Origin: Liquidambar formosana
Taxonomy: Eukaryota; Streptophyta; Magnoliopsida; Saxifragales; Altingiaceae
Reading direction: 5' to 3'
NCBI GenBank assembly: GCA_039720395.1
Contig: CM077827.1
Span: 8,533,991 to 8,597,990 of the forward strand
DNA length: 64,000 nt
Shown: positions 46,468-58,011 of the stretch, one piece after another
Layout: the number at the start of each line of letters is the position of its first letter
Numbering within the stretch: the first letter of the stretch is position 1
Translations under genes and position numbers: made by a program
Notes under the pieces: generated by a model
The model's database searches: none
The model's input: the letters and a program-made list of their open reading frames with translations, nothing else
What the model was told of the DNA's origin: nothing

Positions 46468-47347
46468 CTGTCGAGTGTACAATCGTACTCAACAATGAAG
46501 CAAGCGTCAAGTAGCATCATCTGCACAAACTCATCGCTGCTCAAAGCATCAAATTTCTCTGTGTAGCATTCTCTGGTTCTCGCCACTACAAAATTTTTGG
46601 CTTTTGCCGGCTGATAAAACAACCGGCAAATGCACTTATTTCAGCCGGCAAAACCTTTAGGGGCTGTCACAACATCAGCCGACTAAGCTGCTGTCGGCAA
46701 AGGTTATGCTGGCAGACAAAATTACAGCCGGCAAAAGTGGTTATTGCTGGCATAAAAAACAGCCGGGAACCTTTTTACAAAACAGCTGGCAAAGCTACAA
46801 TTCTAATAGGCTATGCTGTCTGCCCATGCTACTTGCTAAAGATTTGGCCCAATTTATTTAACCCGACCCAAACCCACAAATGGCCTATCCACTTCTCAAC
46901 ATAACCTGCAACTGCAAGTTTCGAAAATTGAAAATGTGCATTCTCAACCAACTTAATATAACATAACCCAAGAACATAAAAACCACAATATATATAAAAA
47001 CCAAAAATTATCCAAGCAGGCTGAAAATGTTTTAAAAAAATCATTTATCCTTTATTATTCCAAGCACAAAAAAAAAGAAAAAAATCAGTTAGCTACCAAA
47101 AAATAAAAAAACCATTCCAACCAAGTCAAAAAAAAGTTAAAATGACAACAAAAGAAAAACACGGCTCAACATGCTTGCTGCCAATTTTTTGACAAATGAC
47201 CCCTTCAAAACCTGTTAAAAAATTAAAGCCAAAAACAAACTAAATTTTAGAGTCCTAAACCAAAATAAGTAAAGAAGAGCCATGAGTTACAGAAGAAAAG
47301 CCAAAAACAAAAACATGCACAGCAAAAAAATTACTCTTCCAACTCAC

Positions 47348-47444
47348 CCTTTCAAATGATGCCCTTGTAATTGTGCTTGAAGTTGATGGTCAGCTAAAAT
47401 TCCAGATGAACCCAGGAATGAAAGCTTTTCCTTCAAAACAGATG
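47348..47444 (-). pseudogene. Captured exon in CACTA, source not recognised
   Basis: A 97-nt open segment between acceptor TTGCAG and donor GTGAGT. It encodes 'SVLKEKLSFLGSSGILADHQ' plus a Q-rich tail. With nearby candidate exons at 48295-48330 ('NAEESIFRRAVE') and about 47530-47548 it may come from one gene. I do not recognise that gene. Confidence 0.5.
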
Positions 47445-48294
47445 CTGCAAGGCACCACTAATTAGCTTATCTGGTTAAAGAACAATAATGCTCCAGTGTG
47501 CTTGTGATTAAGTTCAAGCACTAACGTACATTCTTTTGCTGCCTAAAAATTTGTAGAATAAAAGCAAGTTAAGATTCACGAAAAGTTCCCAAATAAGAAT
47601 CACACACCAATTAAGAGCATGTTAAGTAGTTGCACACACACACATAATGGTATTGCATGATGTGAAATAAATTTGCAACAAGAAACCAAAAAGTGAACAG
47701 AATTTTGAGAACAAAGCGAATAAACATATGGCTGCAACAATTAAAATCATGTGTTTCCGAACATACTAATTTTAAGCATTGATATAATAGAACAACAAAT
47801 GCATAGTGAATTCTCTCTTATTTGAATGTTTCTTCGTCAATGCTCCAAGATGCAAAAAGAAATGACAAGCTTTTTTCACTGGCTTGTGTGATTTTAATTG
47901 GAACACATTCTCCCCACACAATGATCCACATTTGCTTATAAGACCTGAAAAAAAGGTTTTCTCCTTGTCAGCACCCCCCCTTCTCCTCTCCTCAATGAAA
48001 CTAAGTCTTAACAGTTTTATACCACTCTATGAACAACCAAGAGATGTGTACAGAGTATATTTCCAAAACTTGTAAAACTTGAAATTAAAACTTGCTCATG
48101 CCTAAATTCTAGGTTGGGCAGATTGAGCCCACTCAAGTTGCACCCGTAGATTTAACCAGTCACCTTTTATAAAGTTCAATTAAGCTATTTTATAAGTTTA
48201 ACCGATCTAGCATGATAAAATTAACCAGTCACCCTTTTCCTTTCCTTCCTCCATAGTGTACAGAAAAGAAAAGAAAAGAAAAGAAAAATAATAC

Positions 48295-48330
48295 CTCCAC
48301 AGCTCGTCTGAATATACTTTCTTCTGCATT
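48295..48330 (-). pseudogene. Candidate captured mini-exon in CACTA
   Basis: A 36-nt segment with acceptor TTTATAG and donor GTATTA, open in one frame ('NAEESIFRRAVE'). Too short to assign. Confidence 0.35.
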
Positions 48331-49100
48331 CTATAAAAGCTACATGAACAAAATGGAGACTAGCTTGATATAGCAAATTAAGGGCAAATGTCTAACCCAC
48401 AAGCTTTGAGGAAATTAATGTAATTGATATAGCAAATTACAACCAGGGTGCAAAGTGAAAGTGATGTTGAAAGAATGAGTAAGAACAAATAAGTAGGGAT
48501 ATTTAAAATACTTCAGGATCCAAAGCAATGGTCAGAGTTTTGTGCAACAATCAACCCAAAGGTCAAAAGAATATTGCATCCAAAGAGTCATCGACATATT
48601 GAGGTCTTCAAATCCTAGTAACACAAAATTCAGTTCATAAAGGCAAAGCCAGTAATAGTTGTATCAGCACAGCAAGCAAAAATTATCAGAACTGCTGAGG
48701 AATTGAATATTATTAAAATTAAGAAGTGGATTACATACTTGACAAGCCAAGAACCAGCCTTTGATAGCACTATACACCATCACCATATACAGTTTACAGC
48801 ATTTTCCTAATTGGTAAATAATCAAATGGGAAAAGGATTATAATGATAGCATGATAGTCTTTATACTGAAAATTTAGTTAATCTCAAGAAATTAAATTAT
48901 GCCATCATTCTAATGACATTGCAAAATTTACATGTGAGATAGTCAACCAAAATGATTATTCTACAAGAGAAAACTAGAAGAATATAAAGAAAATGATAAT
49001 TTAGCTGGTAGTAGAAATATCTTTGCTTAAAGAAAGGGGAAAAGAAGAATGTAGATTTTGAGAATAAAGATAAGAAAAGACATTGAAAACAACTTTTTAC

Positions 49101-49178
49101 CTGTCACAAAATCAAAGACTTAAGATCTGTCAGAAATCTGCAATTCTCTCCAACAGCTATGATTCCCTTATTCCCAAT
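49101..49178 (-). pseudogene. Captured exon of an F-box/LRR-repeat gene in CACTA
   Basis: A 78-nt segment between acceptor CATCAATAG and donor GTAAAAAG reads 'IGNKGIIAVGENCRFLTDL'. This is a cysteine-type leucine-rich repeat like those of plant F-box/LRR-repeat protein 4. After that point a one-base insertion shifts the frame. In the restored register one codon is TGA where the family has Arg, followed by Phe-Cys-Asp. So it is a decayed copy of a host exon, transported by the transposon, not a functional F-box gene. The assignment rests on motif memory, not on a search. Confidence 0.6.
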
Positions 49179-51585
49179 CTATTGATGACAAAAACAAAAG
49201 TGAGATGAATCTCCATGGTAAAATTCATTTATAGGTGAAAAGATAAATGCATACGATTTTCAAAATGCAGATTTTAAGTAGAAGAAAGATAACCACTGTA
49301 CACTTAAACATAGAACTAGAATTTCGGTTGCTTTTAGTGAAGAGCATAGTTTGTGACTTTAAAATAAAGGACCTATATATTGGGCATAGAGACATAGCAA
49401 TCACAATCCAAAATTAGAAGGTCATTGTTTTGGAAAAGATAACCTTTTTTTTTCTCTTTTTTCTTTTTTTTTTTTTTTTTTATGAAGAGTGTCCAAACCT
49501 TTTCAAGAAAAAGAAATATACAAAACAAATGGTGCAAGTGAAAGCATATCTACTTGAGCAATTTTAGGTCTCTTGAAACAAGAGAGTCCCACAAAGAGTC
49601 AAATGCAGCATTCTATGAAATGACACAAGTTAAAAACTCTAATCTATATTTGAGCACCTCAATAGATATTTGTGATGCCATAATTTACAAATCCCACAAT
49701 ATTTAAAGCTCATTGCAATCAAAAGCAGATGATCTAAGTAATAAAATTCACATTGACACAAAAAGAAACTAAATCGTTTAAAGAGAACTGTGAGGGAAGA
49801 AAAATCATAATTGCCTAATTTGTACAAGCAGAAGAAATGGTAAAAGTACAATCATGGATATTTCACAGATGCTTACTTTTTTAATTCAAAAGACTCATTA
49901 AAGGACTAACTACAGGACATAGTCTAACACTAGCCATGCCCAGATGAGCTACCTAAGGGTACAAAGAATAAGATATACCAAAACCATTTATTAAAAAACT
50001 AGAAAAGAGAAACAAGAAGAAAAAATTACTGGAAAACTAAGAAATTTCTCGCTTGAGTCAATATGTTAAACATTTGCATGCAAGATTAGATTATTGCATT
50101 TTGCAACCAGTAAAATAAGCAATAGTAAAATGATATGCAGTCAACTCTTCAAGATATAATTTCTTAACACATGTTGATAATGAACTAATGATAGAATTGC
50201 CTGCCAGACAGGAGGCATATATTCACAATATGAAAGCTTCTGAGAACCACTTGTTACGGTTCTTAAATCAGAGCTATCTTGTGAAGACCATTTTCTGAAA
50301 GTCATGTTTGAAAAAATTATTGATCATTGATTCAACAACTTGGACTAGAAGACAGATTTGCGACTTCTAACAATATATCAGCAGCTTGAAACTTCAATGA
50401 CATAAGGGCTTTCATATTACAGCAGGAACCATTATATAAAGTCATGTATAAGCTGCTCTTCAGTGGCATCATAGGGTATGTTCCTAACTATCACGAATCC
50501 AACAAACATGCATATCAGAAAACAAAAAATAAAACCTCACTGCAAGCCCAAACAAGGTGTAGAGGGGTGTGCACTTTTTGGAAATGTGTGGACTGTATGA
50601 ATATTAAAATCACTTAATGGAGGGACAAATGCCCTGTCTATCTTGCTAAATGATCTCTACAAGGCTAATTGAGTATAAAATACTTGTTTTCCAGAAGATA
50701 CATGCTGTAGCAAGTATCCAGAGAACTACTATACTTGTCTTGTGGCAGTGTAGGTGGTTTAAGTGATCCAACTGATCCCAGGGTTGAGATAAGAGGCCAA
50801 CTATGTCCAGGCATGAAAGACTAAAAAGAAAATTAGTATTAATCGGCCTGGATATCTACTACTGAAGAGAAAGAACACATGCATGAATTCTAAGCAGCTA
50901 TATGCTGAAACTAAGCAGGCAGAGCAATCTTCAAGAAATCCTGCTATGCTACATAGTTCACACTCCAAGAAAAACACTATAAGCATAACACACACTAATA
51001 ACACTAAATCAATATCAAAAAATGAGATCTAACCTTAACAGTGGAAGAATATTATCAAACACCTTGTCATATAACAGTGGAAGAATATTAGATTCTACCC
51101 GTGGCAGCTTTGAGCTCCATTTTTAGTCATTTTCCCCCAATTTCTGCAATAATCAGCACATCAAAGTTCATAAATCTCAAAGGAGAGAGAATAGTGTGTG
51201 GAATTTTAACAACCTTCTCGGCAACCAAACAGGGGTTTTTCTTCTAATGTAGGTTGATTTTGCTACAAAAATCACAATAAAATCAAAATCCAAACACTAA
51301 AATTCCAATCAATAGCTTCCCTTGTGCAACCAAATTTCAAAAACTTAAACACTTCGATAAAGCAAACAGAGTTTGAGATACATACAGTGGAGATCAGATT
51401 TTGCGATCTAGACTGCAAATTTGTGAGGGTTTCTGTAATCAAGCGACTACGAATTAGGGTTTGAAATGCAACCCAAAGAATCAAGCGACTGTGAAATATA
51501 AATATGCAATCCAACTTCTAGGATTTTTGAGAATTGAATGAGAACAAAAGGGCTCGAAATCAGAACATAAATCTAAGAAAAATGA

Positions 51586-51589
<4 letters not shown>

Positions 51590-51662
<73 letters not shown>

Positions 51663-51910
51663 CCTTGAGCTTCATCATCGCTGGTGAGAAACGAAGAAAT
51701 TTCTGATTACCGATTTCTGAGAGTGAGAGATGAGATTGCGCGAGAGTGAGAGAGAAGAGAGATCAGATCAGATCGAGGGCGAGAAATCAGATTTGAGAGT
51801 GAGATCAGATCGAGGGTTTGACGCTTGAGGGAGAGAAGGGTTGAGAGCTGACAGAAAACTCTAGAGAGAAATGATGAGAGTTGTTTGCCCTTTTTCGTTT
51901 TACTTTCCCC
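51590..51910 (-). promoter_or_regulatory. CT-rich leader of the CACTA internal transcription unit
   Basis: A (TA)n(GA)n microsatellite (51591-51656) lies beside a long CT-rich (minus) stretch with repeated 'GATCTGATCT' words. It ends in ATGATGAAGCTCAAGGTCC (+ 51660-51678), which looks like a start codon near a splice donor. It may be a captured host 5'UTR. Inferred only. Confidence 0.35.
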
Positions 51911-52461
51911 ATCTTCTTTCAATTTTTTTTTTTTGGGGGGTAAGTAAATGAAGATAGTTGTTACACGTGTGCTAGCTGTAAAGCAGGCCGGGAAATCAAT
52001 TGTGTGCCGACCTCACTAAAACAGCCGGTGAACAATAGCCGGCAATAACTATTTTTTTTGTAGTGCGCCTCCAATTCCTTCATGGCTCTTTCAAGGCCAT
52101 CCAACGTCACATTTTGCACTCGCCAATTCTCCACTGAACTGTCAACGGTGTTGGTTTTGTGAGTCATGGGGTCCAAAATGCCATAGAGAAATCGCAATTT
52201 GTGTTGTTCAATGGCTTGCAACTTTGGATTGTTACGATGAAATGGGCCTATGGAGACAATCTCTGGGATGTAGTTATCTTCATCAATTTTGCGCATGCTT
52301 GGGGGAACTCGGGATATACTACATCTTTAACTTTCGCAAGAGTTGTGAAGATGCTCTTCCCGTAGATGATTGCGTATGTCAATGACCCATTTCGGTGGTG
52401 ATGATGTTGGTGGCTGGGTCGAGCTTGATCCTTCCTCATGATTTACAGTGATAGGTTCCAT

Positions 52462-52629
52462 TTCTCTGAGAGAGATCAGCCGGCTAAGCTATTTAGATTT
52501 TAATTAATTGCCAAAAGAGAAAATTAGAGCCCCCTTAAATATGCCACGAACAGCAAGAAAACTAATTAATGAAGTCGACTTGAACCCCTATTCTAATTCC
52601 TTCCCCTTCTTTCTTCTTCTTCTTGTTCT
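52462..52629 (-). other. Truncated upstream region of locus B
   Basis: Similarity to the promoters of loci 0 and A ends at about 52500, so the TATA box and 5'UTR exon seen in the other units are missing here. The following DNA is A/T- and T-rich. Confidence 0.6.
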
Positions 52630-52770
52630 TCTTCTTTCTTTTTTTTTTTTTCTTTTTTTTTCTTTTTTTTTTTTGGGTACATTAGAAGTGATTCGAACCC
52701 CTAACGCCTTTACCTTTTACTCCATCCTCCCTCACCAATAAGCTAACCCTAGTAGCTTCGTCTTGAACCC
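52630..52770 (-). mobile_element. tRNA-derived SINE
   Basis: Read on the minus strand there is an A-box-like TTAGCTTATTGGTGAG (52731-52746) and a B box GGTTCGAATC (52690-52699) about 32 bp apart. An A-rich tail follows (T tracts on +, 52639-52674). This is the pol III promoter layout of a SINE. Boundaries are approximate and no target duplication was found. Confidence 0.65.
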
Positions 52771-53010
52771 CTCTTCACCCCGGCCTAACTCCGCCCTTGA
52801 TATAATAATTGAGGAAACAATTCTCATGGTGTTAGTATGTGGTAAACCATGAACCACTCCCATAGTAAAAACGGAGTTTAAGGTTTTATAGACCATGTGT
52901 AAGTTCCCCACCCCGCGTCCTCCGTGCATGATTATATCTATAGTTTACTAGCTAGATATATTAGTAAGTTTAAACAAAAAGGAAAAAAAAAATTCAAATT
53001 TAGGAGATGT
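52771..53010. other. Intergenic, nothing recognised
   Basis: Non-coding DNA between the SINE and two MITEs. Confidence 0.5.
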
Positions 53011-53300
53011 AAGAACATTTCCAATGAGATTGCTAAATGAGGTGTTAACGTTATAATTTGGCACCAAAAAACAAATAATAATGATAATAATAATAATATT
53101 TACTCAATAACTCGAATGGCCGAGTGCCAATTGTAGCAATGCCAAAAGTTGTGCTAAATATGCCATTACTTTTGGCATTTGACACCAAAATAAAATGATA
53201 AGATAATATTGACTCCATCAAAAGCAAATGCAATGCAAGTCACATGAGTAAAATAAAAGCATTAGCACCCCATTTGACAATCTTTCATTGGAGCATTGAG
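53011..53300. mobile_element. MITE with about 35-bp inverted ends
   Basis: The left end AACATTTCCAATGAGATTGC matches, inverted, the right end around CAATCTTTCATTGGAGCATT. The interior is AT-rich with a TAA repeat. No ORF, no clear target duplication. Confidence 0.6.
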
Positions 53301-53334
53301 TAGGTATGCCAAAATATAATATTTTAGCACTATA

Positions 53335-53633
53335 AGAGCATCTCCAACCATGAGGCATATGGTGAGGCGAAGCTATTTTTTGTCTCTTGCATGTGTGAAA
53401 AGTAGGTACTCCAGACAGATGATGCATTTGGTAAAAACAAATATAGCTTGAGGTAAATCTTGAACTATATTTGACCTTAGAAATAGTTGGAGGTGTAGGG
53501 AAAGATGGGTGAACCAAAAAATTGGCTCACATGCATTAGAGCAATTACATTTTTCATGTAATGCATTTTCACTGTAGCAATGCAAAAAATGCATATAACT
53601 CACCTAAATTCCTCACATGGTTGGAGATGCTCC
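53335..53633. mobile_element. MITE with GAGCATCTCCAACCATGAGG ends
   Basis: GAGCATCTCCAACCATGAGG at the left and CCTCACATGGTTGGAGATGC at the right are inverted copies. This end sequence is a common plant MITE signature. It is adjacent to and probably related to the MITE at 53011-53300. Confidence 0.7.
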
Positions 53634-53652
53634 AACTATTCCACAATCATTT

Positions 53653-54236
53653 TTTTATAAGGTGCACCTTATGTAACTTTGCATAGGGTGTTCAGTTGCA
53701 TAGGGTGATCTCAAAACTCTACTTGTAATTTATATTTTTAACTTGTGATTCGTATTTTTTGAAAAAAAAAAAAAAACCGTTAGATTAGATAGCTTTCTCA
53801 TTTAATTGATGTATGCAAAAAATCAAGTTGATGTAAGATTGATTGCCATTTGATCCAAAACTTATATTTTTTTAATTAATAACAATCACTTATATATTCA
53901 TAGATATTTACAGATAAAGAAACTCTAAATCTCAGATTAACTTGATTTTTGATATGTATGAGTGTATGACATACATATGAAACATATGGAATTTGACAAT
54001 TTGTTTTATAAAAGGAAAATGCTACATACAACGATAAATTGTAGCAACTAATGTAGTATGCTAAGTTGGAAGTGCAAACGACTGTCTGTTATAGAATGTC
54101 ATGTCAATTGCTAACTTTTGTTGTTCTATTTAGTTGCTACCTATAGCACTACCCTTTATAAAATACAAATCACAATTAAAATTTTGGAGGTACACCTTAT
54201 GTAGAATAATATAAGATGCACCACCTTATAATAAAA
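53653..54236. mobile_element. Possible nested MITE pair
   Basis: 'ATAAGGTGCACCTTATGTA' near 53659 and its inverted form near 54190-54230 ('CACCTTATGTAGAATAATAT' and 'ACCACCTTATAATA') suggest one inverted-repeat element. A second appears nested at about 54003-54172 (TTTTATAAAAGG... and ...CCCTTTATAAAATA). Low-resolution call. Confidence 0.4.
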
Positions 54237-54761
54237 GATAAAGGGTAAACGAGTTATTAGAGCTAGCCTAACCATGAGAAGGATGGAAAGAAAAAAAAAA
54301 AAGGTAAAAATAGGATAAGTTAAAGATTCAAACTCCTCACATTGTATCAAAAATAAAAACAAAAATAAAACGAAGAGATAAAGGGCAAAGGGGATCGGTG
54401 GAGATGGCGATGATCTGAAGACAGAATATTTGGCCAACGTTCGGAAAAGATATTTTCCACCTAATTCAATCTGGGCCGTTTAAAACGATCGTTCGCTCAC
54501 GGACAGTCAAAGGACATATGGTTGTGACATGGGGTCTCCTGTCATTAGCCTCATGGAAAGCAAAAGGTCAAAAGCGAAAAGTAGAAAGAAAAAAAAATGC
54601 CCAAAGTCTCCGAAAGGCAGATGAGCGGGCCAAGGACACACGGTTGTGACATGGGGTCGACTCTCATTAGTCTCATAGAAAGCAAAAAGTAAAAGGCGAA
54701 AAGTAGAAACAGTCTCTCCCACTCCCTCTCCCTCCACTCGTTCTCAACCGGAACAGTCTCC

Positions 54762-54798
<37 letters not shown>

Positions 54799-55549
54799 TC
54801 TCAATCACCACGATGGCTCGTTGAGGAAAACCTCGCCGGCTAATCTCATAAAAACAGCCCCTGTTTTTAAACAAACACTTGACGGTAGCTCCCGGAGGAG
54901 AGGAGAGGAGAGGAGAGGAGAGGAGAGAAGAGAGGGTGGGGTGGGGTTGGTTTCCTTGAACGTTAGACTCTGTTCTTCCAACATGAATGATGGAACAGAT
55001 TGAGAACTGAACTTCAACTGGTTTGGGTGATAATCACTACCAAGATCTTGTGTTTAGACCTTTAAACAAACACTTGGAGACCCCAAATAATTACAAAGAG
55101 AAACATGTATTACTTTTTGTTCCTGAGTGAAGTCCGACCATTCCAAAACCAGTCAAATAACAACCCAAAACATTAACCAATTATTCCATCAAATCCATAA
55201 GCACATCACAGAAAACCACGATTCCACGAATACTATATTGCACAAACTCAAGAGCATGGAAAACAACACAAATTGTAATTCAAACATGATTTCGCTATAC
55301 ACAAGTTCAAAACAAGCTCACCCCGAACAATGAAAAATAAATAAATAAATAAATAAATAATCAGAAAAACAAATTAAAGAACTGGAAAGGATAAAATAAA
55401 TAATTAAATAAATAATAAATGCTTCTTACTTTGCCATTGATGAGGGTCTTGTCCCCGGTGTGGAGAGAGAGAAGATGGTGACGCAGTTGAGTAAAATGGA
55501 GAGAAAGAGAAACGAGTGGAAAGTACTCATGCTGATATTCTCATTTCCC
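54237..55549. other. Upstream region of locus B, private part
   Basis: No gene recognised. Two copies of a unit around 'GTTGTGACATGGGGTC' lie about 118 bp apart (54520 and 54640). There is a CT tract (54768-54798), a GAGGA microsatellite (54897-54930) and a TAAA microsatellite (55338-55363). Short ORFs here lie over repeats. Confidence 0.5.
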
Positions 55550-55551
55550 TA

Positions 55552-55815
55552 AATGGTAGGTTTTTTAGAATTTATTCCAACTTTGGTGTGATTTTGAACT
55601 TAATTCCCACACAGTGATAAATCGTGGATGCTAACTACGATTTTATTAAAATCGTGGTTAGCAACCACGATTTATCACTGTGTGGGAATTAAGTTCAAAA
55701 TTGTGGTTGTATACCTAAAGCTAAAATCATGGTTAGTAACCACGATTTATTGCTGTTTGGGAATAAAGTTTAAAATCACACCAAAATTGGAATAAAGTCT
55801 AAAAAACCTACCATT
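55552..55815. mobile_element. Foldback MITE, 264 bp, TA target
   Basis: Almost the whole element is an inverted repeat: AATGGTAGGTTTTTTAGA at the left and its complement at the right, with arms of about 110 bp. It is flanked by TA (55550-55551, 55816-55817), suggesting a Tc1/mariner-like origin. The arms carry CGTGG/CCACG words and the RNA would form a long hairpin. Confidence 0.8.
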
Positions 55816-55817
55816 TA

Positions 55818-55991
55818 AGGAAAAGAACGGGCAATATCTATCTGTTGTTATTCTATAAGGCAAGAAAAATAACCGGTGTCGTCCGGCTTTTTTTCGTCCC
55901 TCTCCGGTTTTCTTTCGTCCCTTCCGTCCAAAACTCTCACCCTTTCTCCCTTGGTTCTCGCTCCTCGTCAGAAACCCATACCCCTTTCTCC

Positions 55992-56023
<32 letters not shown>

Positions 56024-57368
56024 TGCTTTTTCTCTCTTCAGCCATGCCTCTTCTCCGGTTCTCCCTCTCTCTCCTTTTCATCCGTCCCATCAGCTGAGAC
56101 CTGCTCTCTCTCTCTCCTTTTGTTTTGTTTTCTCTTCTCTTCTCCTTCTCTCCCTCCTCATTTTACCTTTATTATTATTTGTGTTTTTTATGGAAGTCCA
56201 CTGGTTGATTTTTTGGGTTAGCATCTCGTCCATGATAAATAAGTAAAGAATGTGAACGGTTTTGTTTCCCCTGATGGGTTGTTACTTACTCCTTTACTAG
56301 CATTTCATTCAACATTAGGTCTCTCACTCTTTCTTCCTTTCTGAGGCATCTCTATATATATTGTAACAAGAAGAAGAAAGCACAGATGCCAGTTTAACCA
56401 GGCGAAGAAGCAGCTGATATCTTTCTTTGGCCAGTTTAACCCGTGAAGAAGCAGCTGATCTTTTGCTTTGGAAAGGATCACCTTCAAAGATCAGTTATTA
56501 CTAATTTAGTACTGGAAATGAAAAGAAGAAATGATGGAAACTTTCAAATTTTTTGGTCAAGGTTATGTGTTTCCAGATTGTTCTATTCGCACTCCATTTT
56601 CACTTCCCACACTCTTTGTTACATGGGAGAGTGCATTCATTGGAAAAGTGGGAGTGGTATCACTAAAAGTTCTACTCTTATTCAATTTAAAAATTTAGAA
56701 TTTTGCGTGCCCTTTTTTCTTTTACTCTTGCTTTAACTGTTATATTTTATCCATCCTTGCATGTACTGCTTTTCCTTTCTTTTCATAACAAAGAGTTCTC
56801 TAATCAAGCAACAATGATGTGGATTTAATCATATTGATATCTTGATGACTACATTCTTTCACAAATTCTATTTTCATTTCCTCTAGAGGATGAACCTCCT
56901 TTTCACTTGTCCGCTTAACAGGAAGAGCAGCGAATGCATTAATAGTTTCATCAATCCTCCAGCTATTTTGAGATCAACTTTAATTTCTTTTCCATCTGTG
57001 AGTTCTATTGTCGTCAATTGCTTTCCATCTGTGAGTTCTATTGTCGTCAATTGCATGGAGTGAGGGAACCCATCTCAGTAAGGTTTCAGTTCCACTAACT
57101 AGTTGTTTTTGTCGAGTAAGGTTTTGCATTCATTTTCTTTTAATCAAATTTTGGTGATAGTGTTTTGTTTGCCATTTTGTTTTGATAAGCATAAAAAAAA
57201 GGTAGAAGGAGGCAATAAGTCGTGGTGGCAGCGTGGCCATAATAACTCCCCAACCCACCGAGGAACTAATGGCCAGAGAGGCCTAGATGGATCCACTAGA
57301 GGGGGAGCTGCATAAAAGGTGGTGGTTTGCCCCCAACCCACCACCTCCCCAAAAATATATATATATAT
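55818..57368. other. Upstream region of locus B, array-unit DNA
   Basis: Non-coding. A CT-rich UTR-like stretch (55860-56160) is followed by array DNA matching 11083-11130 and 22283-22620. Around 57230-57330 it matches 24470-24550. No gene seen. Confidence 0.6.
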
Positions 57369-57455
57369 ATGTCCCTAAGTTTTAGGAGAAAATCTCCCCT
57401 CATATATACTTCCTATTAAATCTCTAATTTTGATCAGATGGTAAAAAATTTCCAA
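57369..57455. repeat. Copy of 810-902; holds the Helitron empty site
   Basis: Direct match to 810-902. At the point where the Helitron interrupts that copy, the DNA here runs on as TTTCCAATTCCTAG. Confidence 0.75.
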
Positions 57456-57978
57456 TTCCTAGAAAAAAATTATGGGTCTTGCAATATAAGCCGACCCAAG
57501 TAAAACCAAAACATTAGACGACTGACGTGTCTTTATGCAACATAACGTGTGTGAATAACACTGTCAAACAAACTTCAACTCCCATGAGGATTTGACTTAA
57601 ATACCCCTTTTCCATTCCAAAACAATCAAACCAAAACACAGTCATTTTGCCGCTGATCACTGCATCATGAAAATGCCAATTGATCCAACAAGTAGACACC
57701 AAAAAAAAAAAAAACAAAAAAAAAAAGGATAAGATGAAGAGGAAGAAGAAGAACCAAACAATGAGTTGATTTTGTGAAAAATCAAGGTAAAAACCACTTC
57801 CAAAGCATTAATCTCTTCTCTCTCCTATTTCTGCAACTCCACCCCTTCTTTCTCTATACCCACAAACAAAACCATACTCACTCTCCCTTTACAAAAAAGA
57901 GGAAGACACAGTCATGCCTTAATCAAATAAACTTCATTTTTTAAAGAAAAACTTGTTAGATCCAACCAACATCATAGG

Positions 57979-58011
<33 letters not shown>

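Larger units (their letters stand above)
46584..52065 (-). mobile_element. Non-autonomous CACTA (CMC) transposon carrying gene fragments, 5,482 bp
   Basis: Ends CACTACAAAAATT... and, from the right, CACTACAAAAAAAATAG. The 3-bp target duplication CGC (46581-46583, 52066-52068) matches the uninterrupted site in loci 0 and A. Both ends carry subterminal arrays of GCCGGCAAA / TTTGCCGGC words (46600-46800, 51980-52050), the TNPA-binding type of pattern. No TNPD transposase is present. The interior looks like a transcription unit on the minus strand: a CT-rich leader near 51670-51900, small exons with GT/AG borders, and long AT-rich introns. At least one exon derives from a host F-box/LRR gene. Confidence 0.92.
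25392..52461 (-). pseudogene. DUF247 (UPF0481-like) gene, locus B, split by several elements
   Basis: Exon 1 runs 52461 to 52066, is cut by a CACTA element, and resumes 46580 to 46468. Exon 2 runs about 39045 to 38568, is cut by a Tat-type gypsy element, and resumes 25798 to 25392. Without the gypsy element exon 2 is 885 nt, the same as locus A, and fully open. Exon 1 is broken three ways: a GAA to TAA nonsense change (+ 52327-52329), the CACTA insertion, and a 4-bp deletion after the 'DACFIVE' block (near 46492) that shifts the frame. Family blocks include 'VSIGPFHRNNPKLQAIEQHK', 'DDPIFSTRFMRSVISLDLLM' and 'RSRWNIWKATLNLYYF'. The intron also holds a hAT element and a TRIM. Joining exons 27 kb apart rests on collinearity with locus A; they could in principle be two half-genes. 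Confidence 0.8.

Noticed and set aside
49101..49178. A functional F-box gene
   Set aside because: A single decayed exon inside a transposon, with a frameshift and a stop.
51481..51678. ORF with LSLSL and YIYIY runs
   Set aside because: Translation of a (GA)n(TA)n microsatellite.
5789..52461. Reading the DUF247 array as a self-incompatibility or sex-determining locus
   Set aside because: DUF247 members serve such roles in some plants, but the family is large and nothing in this window supports it.
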